Origin: Pyxicephalus adspersus
Taxonomy: Eukaryota; Chordata; Amphibia; Anura; Pyxicephalidae
NCBI RefSeq assembly: GCF_032062135.1
Contig: NC_092859.1
Coordinates: 86,035,810 to 86,099,809, forward strand
Reading direction: 5' to 3'
Length of the DNA stretch: 64,000 bases
Shown: piece after piece, positions 1 to 9,319 of the stretch
Layout: every line of letters begins with the position of its first letter
Position numbering within the stretch: the stretch's first letter is position 1
Notes under the pieces: model-generated
What the model was told of the DNA's origin: nothing
The model's database searches: none
Seen by the model: only the letters and a program-made list of their open reading frames with translations
Position numbers and translations under genes: made by a program

Positions 1-93
1 TGGTTACTTTTTTACGAACGATTTTTTGCCCAATCGATCGTTCGTCGTTCGATTGGAACGATAAAAATTGGAAGTGTGTACGCACCTTAACTC
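1..93. mobile_element. Edge of a MITE with TTA/TTAA-type flank (family A)
   Basis: The last 90 bases of an inverted-repeat element whose other end lies outside the window. The terminal stretch ACGATAAAAATTGGAAGTG, followed by a GTACGCACC end, closely matches the right end of the complete copy at 48507-48930. The next bases are TTAA, compatible with a TTA or TTAA target duplication. It is rich in CpG (repeated TCGTTCG), which suggests a fairly young copy. No coding capacity is visible. Confidence 0.7.
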
Positions 94-1260
94 AATTCCA
101 GATAATGTTAAGTCTGTAATCAACTAAACAGTTCCATAGGTGGAATAATCTGGCCTCAGTTTTAGCTAGGTTTGCCTTTATTTGGTTCTCTTTATATGAG
201 TCTGATATGTTGTTAAAATATTTGTTACATGTGTCTGTTGTCACTAACTTAATTCTTGTTCTTATGTATAATTAATGTATGCATCCATCATGAAACATTA
301 TGCTTTTCATCATGAAAAATAAAAAAAAATACTTCAATTGTTATTAAATGATTGTCTTTAAAATTATATACTTTTGATTATGTTGTTAATTTTTTTTTTT
401 TTTTGTATCTCTGGTACATGGGGAGCGCAAAGCCCCAGAGTTGCCCACTACTAAGATGGCTAACAGTGGGCCTATGTTTTGTCCTTGCGGGGAGAATCTG
501 AGGCATGTTCCTATGTTTCCGCCCCACGTAGCATCACAACGACGTGGGCGTGTATCCTCGCGTGGACGCTCACTCCATTAGTGTGGCTTCATAAAAGCGG
601 GGATAGGTCTAGGCTGCAACATTAGGAGGATGTCTGCAAAATTCTATCTGTGAGAGGATTATTTGTAACATCACCTGAAAACACTATCTTTCACCCTGAT
701 AAGTCACTGTACCAACATATGTTCTAATAGTTTGGATATGCTTATGGAGGATGTTTGGTTGGCAGTTACTAACAACATGGAGATTCTTGCCAATATACCG
801 CTTTTTGAAACAGGCAAATGTATTTTAAAGGGGGCACCTTTCTTAAAGCAGGATGGAGGCTGTTATTATTCTGGGGTATCCCTTGTAAAGCATTGGCTGG
901 TGACTTGTATTAGTTAAAAATACATGTTTCTAAGATAATCTTCCTTGTATGAGATATATTAAACTACTTATGTTGTTATCATGAATTAGATAATGCTTTG
1001 TAACCATCTACAATCTATTGAAATGTTTGAGTGAACATTATTAAAACCCAGAAAAGTATCAATACATTTATATATAATAATTGAGATGAAATATATATAA
1101 TGACTAAGTGCTATCATTCCTACAAAATTCTTTTAGAATTTGGACAAATGGACACCCACCTTAGAGTGTTATTGTCAACATTTTCCAAGAATTGGTATGT
1201 AAAATATCTGTTTGAAGCACTTATAAGTGTAACCAAAAAATTGTAAACCAGATATTGTGG
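94..1260. other. Non-genic AT-rich stretch with one GC-richer segment
   Basis: No supported gene. A run of T at about 391-405 precedes a GC-richer block (about 415-640) with several CpGs, which looks like an unclassified interspersed repeat. The 61-codon ORF at 732-917 has no recognisable domain and lies in AT-rich sequence, so I do not call it a gene. Confidence 0.5.
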
Positions 1261-1279
1261 ATCTTTATGTGTCTTTAGG

Positions 1280-1470
1280 TCTCAATAATTTCCTGATGAA
1301 GCGGGTTTAGGCCTGCGAAACGTGTCGAAAACTCAGACTCCATCTGACCTATGTGAGACCTTGCATGATGTGGAAAATGTATATGTTTTTATATTGTCAT
1401 GTACTCACTGCTGTTAAATTTTTACCTATGTTTTAAACTTTCTAAAATAAAAGTTATATTTTTGATTTAT
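1280..1470 (+). repeat. Dispersed repeat with a hammerhead-like core and polyadenylated-looking tail
   Basis: The segment carries CTGATGA (1293-1299), a GC-rich hairpin (1301-1316), GAAA (1317-1320) and CGTGTC (1321-1326). An AT-rich tail with AATAAAA near 1447 follows. Related but decayed cores occur near 17930 (+) and 19311-19340 (-), so this is a dispersed family and not a single-copy feature. The hammerhead reading is discussed in the findings. The family name is not known to me. Confidence 0.55.
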
Positions 1471-3338
1471 TTTAAACTCTGTGCCTAAAAAGTCCCGTGA
1501 TTTGCTTGTGATGCCTGGAAGTTTAAGAAATCTTGTTGGGATGTGGCACATATCTGAGACATTCTTATAACATGACCTCTAATAAAAATATATTTATGTT
1601 GTTGAAACAGATAAACTGACAGGCAATACCAAGATTGTCTGCAAAGCTAAATTTTTAAGGTTTCTGGGTTAATTATCTGTTGGTGTAAAAAGTAAAGGAT
1701 CTAGGACACTTCTCTGTACTAAACTATTATGCTGGATGTGTCACTTACTATTCTTTTTTGTAGATCAGCATAGAAAGGTCCGCTTTTAAGTGGGATTTAT
1801 CAGCAGCATAAACCTTGTCAGCTGATTGATTATCAGGTTTTTTGTGGTTACCATGGTTGTATGATGCTGTGAGGTCTACCAAAATGACTCCTGTTGCCAG
1901 GTGTTTTTTTTAGCCATCGTGTGTAATGTTGAGGACTTCTCTAAGCATCTGGCTTGCTGAGGAGTTAATCTTAGTTTAATAACCATCTATAAATGATTGT
2001 GAATGATATGAATACATGTAGAAATGACTTCCCCCTATGTAATCTTACACATTGTAGAGATGACATAGGAGGGAGATTGGCCTAAAGTTATTTGATTTTT
2101 GGTTCCTTGTGGGGCTTTAGTAGTGCAACAACTCTTGCTGGTCACTATAACATTTTAATGTTATGTTTTTGTTCATAATTGTTGAAGAGTCCTAGTAAAC
2201 AGGTGCTTACCTAGCTAAAACTGAAACGTGAGGACTTTGTGACTTGAAAATGACTTTAGACCTATTTTAAGTTATCTTAAATATTATGCTTTCTGGAAGG
2301 TGAACTGACCATATAATGGTACCAAGTTCAGCTCAACCTCTGCAAATCTCCGACTGGTCTGTGTTGACTCTGTGGTATCAGTATAAGGGCCAATTTATGA
2401 CACAATCCTGCAATTGTATTACAAATGCTAAATAAAATCCAGTTTGTATTCTCCCCTAGCCACTAATGAAAGAGATTGACAATTTGTGGTTGTGAATCAA
2501 TCTCAGGCTTAGATCCCTTAGCTACAGGTCTGATAGTTCTCCTTTATCACCCATTTCCATATATTCCAATTATGCAAGGTTGCCTATATCCCAATTTCAC
2601 TGTCAGAATCTTTACATCATTATAGATATTGATTTTAATTGCTTCAATTTTCTGTTGTCTTGTACACACATTGAGATTCCGTATTGATTGTGTCATGTTT
2701 TGATGTTGCAGGATGTCATCTTTGGTGTCAGTGAGTCCCTTGATGCTGGCAGCACTGATAACAGCGCTAACTGCTTGGTTGCATTGATTTTGGTTCATTA
2801 TTCAATGTCAGTATGATGCAGAATTAGCAGACAAAAGTCTTCCAGTAACAAGTGTCTTCCAGTGTCAAGGATGCTTCTGGTTTGGTCAGAGGATACTATA
2901 TAAATATTTTCAGATCACTCTCCCTACCATACTACAGCATCTTGATCTCACTTCCTCTGAGCCCAGACAGTCCTGGACCAGCAAACTTTCTAGCTTGACA
3001 GTGAAAAGAGAAGAAGCACAGTGCCCCTTTTGTTTAGTACACTGTCTTGGGCTGTAGACCGCTGGCAAAATAATGTACAATGCAGGATACGCAGTCCTGT
3101 GTTAAAAGTGAGGGCACTGAGGGCCTACCCATAACCCAGTGAGAAGAGAACAGTGCTGGTTGCTTGGGAGCAAAATTTAGGATAAGAGGTAACTGCTTTT
3201 TATTGGTATCCTATAAAAGCATTGATTCATTTCAGTGTGGGAAGGAGGCCACCCTAAGTAAGGTTTACAAATAAATTTATTGATTTATTAATGACAACAT
3301 AACCAAGTTCAACTTTAAATTTGAATCAAAGTGAAATA
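1471..3338. other. Non-genic intergenic stretch
   Basis: No ORF with a recognisable domain, no RNA gene and no clear repeat boundary. The 83-codon minus-strand ORF at 2547-2798 shows no motif and is treated as chance. The stretch ends at the 3' target-site duplication of the L1 copy. Confidence 0.5.
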
Positions 3339-3748
3339 AATCTATGTTTTTTTTATAACTTTATTTATAACCACAGAAAGACAGTTATAAATGGGATAAA
3401 TAAAACAATATAACAAAGTATTAGCAATGGTGGACTCTTTTATGATAACAGAGACAGTAAAGGTAAAAGTATATTACAAAATGCAGGCATGTAACAGTCT
3501 GACATGAAATAACTTGAAATCATCATGTATCAATGTATTAGTACTGGTAGCAACCAGTTGCAAACAGTTGCAATAAAAAAAAATATTTTGTGACATGTCT
3601 CACTTCATGTCTCAATGTTTCCTTCATTTTACAATTTTTCCTATAACTTTTAACCAAAATGACTAAAATTTGATTCAGAACCCAATTACCTTGCATATAG
3701 CTTTGAAATTAAAGAAAAAACGGGGGCGGGGGAGGACTGACTAGGACA

Positions 3749-4300
3749 CTAAAGGAAATTTAGGTTATGCCATGTGAAATAGCGAGGGCGATGTAGAATC
3801 TGATCTAAATCGCGAGCGTATTTCATATAAGCATACCATTTATTGAAAAATTTTGTTACAACTTTATCATCTGACTTATCTGCCTCTAGGGAGTCCCTGT
3901 AGTATAACATACGCATGGAGGACTCAATCATCTCTAATCTAGGCGGTTTATTATGGATCCATCGCAACAATAATGCTCTACATGTAGCTAATAAACATAG
4001 TGATATCCACTTCCTAGTCCCTTTTCTCATATTTCAGTCATACATATCCCAGCACCCAAACAAACTAAGTAGTGGTTCTAGTGATAACTGTAGCTTCGTT
4101 ACAAAACATCTGTCCACAGTCGCTGTATCTGAACACAATCCCACATACTATGTTTGAGCGTGACCTTTTCGTGATCGCATAGCAGACATCTAGTGTGCCT
4201 TATCAAATTGGCAGAATTGGAAACAGTAGTTGGACAGAACACCTTATAAGCTCTATGTACAAGATTCCCTGTGGTATAGTACCTGACAAAAAACCCCGGG
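3749..4300 (-). pseudogene. L1 ORF2 C-terminal region (zinc-knuckle part), broken
   Basis: The minus-strand reading gives a stretch with RHTRCLLCDHEKVTLKH and then MWDCVQIQRLW, matching the C-x2-C ... H ... C and W-rich end of L1 ORF2 proteins. Stops follow, then a 93-codon open segment (4030-3749) ending in HNLNFL, which is the C-terminal tail. The upstream junction near 4300 joins directly to reverse-transcriptase sequence, so the catalytic centre and most of the thumb region are missing. Function is lost. Confidence 0.75.
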
Positions 4301-4302
4301 TG

Positions 4303-4650
4303 TTAAGTTTTGCATGGGGGGTCTGAATACATAGCCGTCAATAAATCATAGTAAGGTCCTTGGAAACCCACTCTTTCCAGAACCTGGAACAGCCAGGGAA
4401 TGTGTATGTTATCGAACGCCTTATCGGCATCGATACTTATTATTGCCAGATCAAGGTTTGGGTGCTGTTTGGCATACTCCAATAGGGTAAGAACTCCACG
4501 GATATTTGTCAGTGCAGATCTTCCCCTGAGAAATCCCACTTGCATTGGGGATATTATTTGCGGTAAGAACATTGCTAGCCTATCTGCTAGTATTTTGGAA
4601 AGCATTTTGGCATCTAGATTTATCAGCGATATTGGGCAGTATGAAGCCAG
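4303..4650 (-). pseudogene. L1 ORF2 reverse transcriptase, N-terminal blocks only
   Basis: The minus-strand translation starts with a CPISLINLDAK motif and runs through MLSKILADRL, a QVGFLRGRS block and IISIDADKAFDNI, the first catalytic-aspartate block of non-LTR reverse transcriptases. It ends at SDPPCKT. The next block, which carries the YADD-type catalytic pair, is absent because the reading jumps to the C-terminal region. Its neighbours are the endonuclease remnant (higher coordinates) and the zinc-knuckle remnant (lower coordinates). It is a defective copy and no enzyme is expected. Confidence 0.88.
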
Positions 4651-5309
4651 TTGCCTGGCGTCCTTTCCTGGTTTAGAGAGGACTTTAATACAGGATTATT
4701 TCCCAGAAGGGAGATAGGTCCTGGTCTTCTACATTACTTTATATACATTTCCCAGATTATCAATCTTTGGGAGTTTTATAGTGTTCAGCCATCATCGGGG
4801 CCTGGGGCCTTTCCATTGACCAAAGAGGAGATGGCACCCTTCAATTCCTGTTCACTAATATCAGCATTTAGGACCTCTCGTTCTTCTTCTGTCAAATTGG
4901 GCATCTTTATTTTGCAGCCCCTGAAAGGTCCATCACTTGCTTTTTATATAGGTTTTTATAGAATTGTTCTAGGATCACATTTATATCCTTAGGTTCTGTC
5001 ACTAAGTCCCCTAAGGCAGTGTACATTGATGGGATGTAAGCCTGATTACATTGAGGATGGGCAAGTTTGGCCAAAAGTTTCCCGACTTATTACCAAATTT
5101 GTATACCCACAGATCTAGATATTTTTTTTGGAACAGTTCTTGTTTTGCAGACCAATTATCAAAATTTGCCTTTGCTGTCAGCCATGATTGTTTGAGGGAT
5201 GGAGAAGGAGAAAATACTCCCTCTCATATTCGCCTTTTCTGCATCCCAGAAAACAAGTGGGTCATCCTTATGTTCTTAATTAATGTCCGTATGGGACATC
5301 CATGCCGAT

Positions 5310-5950
5310 TTAAGTCATTACCCACATATCAAGAAAATCTCCACAACCACGAGTAAGAACCCCCTTTGGTTGTACATCTCTTAGGGACAAAGTTATTGGC
5401 ACATGGTCTGACAATGCTATAGTCAAAATTTCTGGTTTGTCTGCTAAAGTTGGAAGAGATTCAGAACAAAATAGGTAATTAATTCTAGATTGGGAAGCAT
5501 GAACATGTGAAAAGAAGTTATACTTTTCAAAGAAACTATACGTCCAATAATCATGCAAATGAGTAGCTTGTGCAAAATCTAAGAGTAAAGTTCTCAATTG
5601 AGAGGGGACTCTCAAGGTTGGGTGTGTAGGTGGTGTCCTCCCCATCAAATCTGTGTGTACATTGCCTGTAGTTCTATCTTCATTTGCAAACATTACCATG
5701 TTAAAGCCTTTCTTGGCAATAGGATCTTGGATGATCCAGTTGGTCACTTCCTGAAAAAAAGCACTAGTTGGGGAATTTGGTGCATAGATGTTATAAAGTG
5801 ATAGTTCTAGACCTGGGAATCCCAGAATGAGTTTCAAAATCCTCCCTGCTTGACGATACCACTTCACATCTTCTGTGCAGGAGGACAAGTACTCCCGCTT
5901 TCCTACCTAATGCTGAAGAACCAAACTTGTTTGGAGACTATAAACATTCA
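5310..5950 (-). pseudogene. L1 ORF2 endonuclease domain (APE-type), partial
   Basis: A 192-codon open segment (5888-5310) carries the C-terminal half of an L1 APE-like endonuclease. It has NIYAPNSP, a degraded catalytic-domain segment FNMVMFANEDR, SRINYLFCSESL (the SRIDYIF block) and ALSDHVPITLSL (the SDH block with the catalytic histidine). Just upstream, in another frame, LGRKAGVLVL looks like the preceding part of the domain, so a frameshift lies near 5890. The extreme N-terminus was not found. The domain nicks target DNA in intact L1; here it is a remnant. The stretch between it and the reverse transcriptase (4650-5310) reads only in broken frames. Confidence 0.85.
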
Positions 5951-6313
5951 ACGTTCCATGAAATTGTACGTACCATGTCATTATTAAACACGTAAATGCT
6001 CTGAACAACATGTCAACCATTGTAAGGGTGTGGTGGAGAGTTTCACCCAGTGTGTCCAACTCGGCAAAAAAGAGTTCCAAGGTAGGTAATCAATATAGTT
6101 ACACAGCTTAGAGATTTTCCAAGTATCACTCGGTTGCTCCGTGAATGAAAGAATCACTGTAAGAAGGTATCTGAAGGTGGTTGTTGGAGATGAAGAATTC
6201 AGGATCCAGATCAGAAAAAGAAGGTAATGTAATCCAGTGGGGTTGTAAAAAATGTAACCAAGGAAATTGTAGAATTAAGGGACTTCCTCTTTTCCTCGTG
6301 AATGTCATGTGCA

Positions 6314-6868
6314 CTATTGTGTGTGGATCCACACCCGATAAGTTGTTTGAGTGCGAGGTGTTTTGGTGTTGCGGTCTGACCTCCTGTGTGTTGAATCGGT
6401 AGAAGCTACTGAATTAGGTGATCCCGGTGACTTGTGCGGGATAGCTGGTTCCAGAACTGGTTCCACTGAGGGCGTCTCCTGCATCCGCTCAGATGAAAAT
6501 AGCCAGTTGCCTAGAAAAGTTTCAGCTTCTTTATGGTTAGTAAACACATAGTTTGAGCCCTGGTAATTGGCAATATGCAAGATGGCCAGATAAGCCCGGC
6601 AGAACCGTACTTGCCTGTGATGTAGTGCAGAACAGACCTTTTGGAACATTTTCTGTTTGCGTGATACCTCCGCTGAGTAGTCTGCAAAGACTAAAAGGTT
6701 TGTGCCCTCTAGTGGTAGATCTCTATGGGATCTATGGGATTGTAATATGGCGGATCTGTCTTCATAGTCCTGATAATGTGCTATGATAGGTCTAGGGTTG
6801 ATACTTTCATTTCTTTGCGGACCTAAGCGGTAAGACCATTCCACCGGACACAGTTTATTTATCCTCAA
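6314..6868 (-). pseudogene. L1 ORF1 RNA-binding protein, central/C-terminal part
   Basis: This 184-codon minus-strand segment contains PRPIIAHYQDYEDRSAILQ and LLVFADYSAEVSRKQKMF, the conserved RRM/C-terminal-domain motifs of L1 ORF1 proteins (transposase_22 family). It continues with HHRQVRFCRAYLAILHI and YVFTNHKEAETFL. In intact elements this protein binds L1 RNA and acts as a nucleic-acid chaperone. It is separated by a frameshift or stop from its coiled-coil N-terminal part at 6956-7237. The last 50 or so residues are Ser/Thr/Pro-rich and diverge. Confidence 0.88.
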
Positions 6869-6955
6869 TTGTGCTGGTATGATAATAAAGCATAGCTCTG
6901 ATAGTTGACCCAGATAATTTTTTTCTGGAACCCCTACTATGTGCAGGTAGTTCCT

Positions 6956-7237
6956 TCAGTTGTTATTTTCAGGGTTCACAAATTTTGTCGGATAAGCTGT
7001 CACTGAAATTGATCCCATTTTATCTTCAGCATTGCTCAATCTTTGGGAATGGTCTCTTATTTCTTGCCTAAGTGATAATATTCCCTTACTTATTGCTGTG
7101 TCAATAGCTTTTTGTAATGGTGGTCCCAGGAGTACTGCTACCGCATCTGCGATCAGCGTGTGGTCCAAGACCGAATGGCTTGCATTTTCATTAGGGGTAG
7201 ACGAGGCCTTCTGGTTCTGTGTGAGAAAGCATGGCAC
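6956..7237 (-). pseudogene. L1 ORF1 N-terminal part with coiled-coil start
   Basis: A 93-codon open segment on the minus strand begins with a methionine at 7237. It carries an amphipathic stretch (LQKAIDTAISKGILSLRQEI, then residues around RLSNAEDKM) typical of the ORF1 coiled coil that trimerises the protein. It stops at 6956, about 90 bases before the RRM-like segment at 6868, so the original ORF is broken there. The leader from 7430 to 7240 would be the 5' UTR. Confidence 0.7.
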
Positions 7238-7443
7238 GGCCCTTCTCGTGCTGGTGTTTAGGTGATTTGGGGATGACCTGGCAGCGTCTTCTCCAGAAAC
7301 CTATTTATCTGGAGGAGCAGTGTGTTAATTAGTCAGTGACTAGAGTTAGAGTCAGGGACTAGATTACGACCAGGTGAACAGGAGCCTCTTTTCTACGCTA
7401 CTGTTCCATGAGGCGCCTAAACCAGAAGTGAATCTATGTTTTT

Positions 7444-8205
7444 AAAAAATATCCTTTACCTTGAAGATGAAGCTATATGTTTCTCAACTTACTTTGTTCA
7501 GCTGTGTAGATGAAGTCTGTTTTAGTCCAGCTGGGATTCTGTCTTTTTTTCACCTATCTTTAAATGTGCTAGCATCACATGTTGCATTTCTATTAGCATA
7601 AAATATAAGTATATAATCCAAAAAGACAATGGTTACCATCATGCCAGCCATAGCAGGTGTGAAGACCCCTGGAATTCAAGAAAATCAGAAATTCACCAGA
7701 AATCACACCAATAGTGTATTCCTGTCATCTATTGGATCTCCCTGCCATCTACCAGAAACTGAAAAAAATCTTTAAGCTTGTTTCAAAGTTTACAGATGAA
7801 AGTAAAGAATTTTAAAACTCCAGGCAATATCATTTAATTGTTCTGCTCCTTGCCATCTGTTCTGATTGCCCAGATTGTCAGCAGACTGAGTGGGAGTAAA
7901 ATAATTTCTCAGAGAGGTAAATCTGGATGAAGAGGGCATTTGTCCTGCAACACACACACACACGTTAAATGCACCGCATGTTGAACTGAACAGAATGAGA
8001 AGAGTTACAATAAAGATTACATAACCTTTACATCTGAAGGTCAAACACAATAAGATTTTTGGGTAGTCTATCTATATTTACCTCCTAATCTATTGGACAT
8101 GGGCTAAATGTTTTATTTAGTATTCATAAAAAATCAGGTTTCAATTTTCCTTTGTAAAGGTGCTGCAGACAACAGATGAAACATGTTGCTACTGCAGGAT
8201 TTTAA
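7444..8205. other. Non-genic stretch
   Basis: No supported gene. It contains a short CA tract at about 7954-7966. The 86-codon ORF at 7790-8050 (-) is hydrophobic by composition but shows no domain. Confidence 0.4.
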
Positions 8206-8210
8206 GAGTT

Positions 8211-8635
8211 CAGCCGGCATCCTGACCTGGTAGAAAAATGCACCTCTAGCTGCTCTCTTCGCTCCTCCAATGACCTACTACTGACTTCCTCACTCATAAC
8301 CTCATCACACGCGCAGCTCCAAGACTTTTCTAGAGCTGCCCCAATTCTCTGGAATGGTCTTCCTCGTCCTATTCAGCTTGCTCCTACCTTCTGCTCATTT
8401 CAAAGAGCACTCAAAACACACTTTTTCAGACTTGCCTACCTGTCTTCCTCTGTCTCTTAAAACCCTCACTACTTCCCATCACTCCATATCTCCCATCCTA
8501 TTGTGTGAGACTTGCCCCACTCGGGGCAGGGTCCTCTTCTCCTTCTGTGTCACTGTCTGTAACTGTCTGTCATTTGCTACCCCTATTTAATGTACAACGC
8601 GAGTATAATGTTGGTGCTATATAAATCCTGTTTAA

Positions 8636-8664
<29 letters not shown>
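8211..8664 (+). mobile_element. 3' end of an L2/CR1-group LINE with ATT-repeat tail
   Basis: From 8332 to the stop at 8458-8460 the + strand encodes RAAPILWNGLPRPIQLAPTF, then FQRALKTHFF. This is the usual C-terminal end of L2/CR1/Rex1-type reverse transcriptases (LWN-LP ... F-LKTHLF). It is followed by a 3' UTR containing GGGGCAGGGTCCTCTTCTCC and TGGTGCTATATAAATCCTG, and then an ATT trinucleotide tail (8634-8664). The same 3' UTR occurs at 25187-25338 and more weakly at 51150-51260 and 56140-56250. It is heavily 5'-truncated. The exact clade is uncertain. Confidence 0.75.
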
Positions 8665-8669
<5 letters not shown>

Positions 8670-9304
8670 CACCTGGGCGTTACACTGAGGTCTAGATTTC
8701 TGTTCCAAAAGCGTTACAGTTTTTCATGAAATTTTTTTTTTAAATTGTAGACCTGTAACTTAGAGATAAAGAAATAAAGAAATATGTCCGAACAGGGTTC
8801 TAGTAGATATCATGAATTTAAAAAATCTTTGAAACACACAATCATGTAAAAAAAAAAAAATACTTTTATTAAAATAAATAAAAGACACAAAAAAACAGCT
8901 TAAACAAGAATACATAAATAAATGAAAAATACTGAAAATGCGATAATTCGGTATACTGTATAGTAATATATTTTTCTAAAACACCTCCCTAGTGTCCGTC
9001 ACATACCTATAGACAAAACCACATAAATATATTTTCTATTATTTTGTATTGGATTGGATACAGGACTTTGTATTCAATCCAATACAAAATGAGAACAAAA
9101 TTCAAACTCTCATTTTGTATTGGATTGAATACAAACTCCTGTATCCAATCCAATACAAAATGAGAGTTTGAATTTACCAATTTACCAATATTACCAATAC
9201 CAATATTTCCAATATTTTCATACAGTGAGAAAAGTTCGAGTTTATCGATAATTGTAACTTTTTGAAGCCCGTACCAAGGTCGGGCTTATCGCTCAGGTGG
9301 TTAA
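8665..9304. mobile_element. TTAA-flanked non-autonomous DNA element (piggyBac-like)
   Basis: It begins TTAACCACCTGGGCG and ends CGCTCAGGTGGTTAA, so its ends are inverted repeats that include TTAA, the target site of piggyBac-type transposases. The interior has two large AT-rich hairpins (9042-9170) and no ORF of note. A diverged relative with the same layout lies at 60359-60828. It sits at the end of the LINE's ATT tail, with an AAT run on its right side (9302-9319). Confidence 0.7.
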
Positions 9305-9319
9305 TAATAATAATAATAA

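Larger units (their letters stand above)
3352..7430 (-). mobile_element. Dead L1-like non-LTR retrotransposon, internally deleted
   Basis: A minus-strand L1-clade element of about 4.1 kb. Read in its own direction it has a short 5' leader (7430 to about 7240), ORF1 remnants, the apurinic-type endonuclease part of ORF2, the first blocks of the reverse transcriptase, a deletion junction near 4295-4303, the C-terminal zinc-knuckle part, a C-rich tract (about 3720-3740) and an A-rich 3' end. The direct repeat AATCTATGTTTTT lies on both sides (3339-3351 and 7431-7443). Read on the minus strand, the insertion point is TTTTTT/AAAAAC, the type of site an L1 endonuclease prefers. Stops and frameshifts break every ORF, so it cannot be autonomous. 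It includes the ORF1 start, so it is not the usual heavily 5'-truncated copy. Confidence 0.9.

Noticed and set aside
8354..8590. 78-codon ORF starting MVFLVLFSLLL
   Set aside because: It is an out-of-frame shadow of the LINE reverse-transcriptase tail, whose real frame runs 8332-8460.
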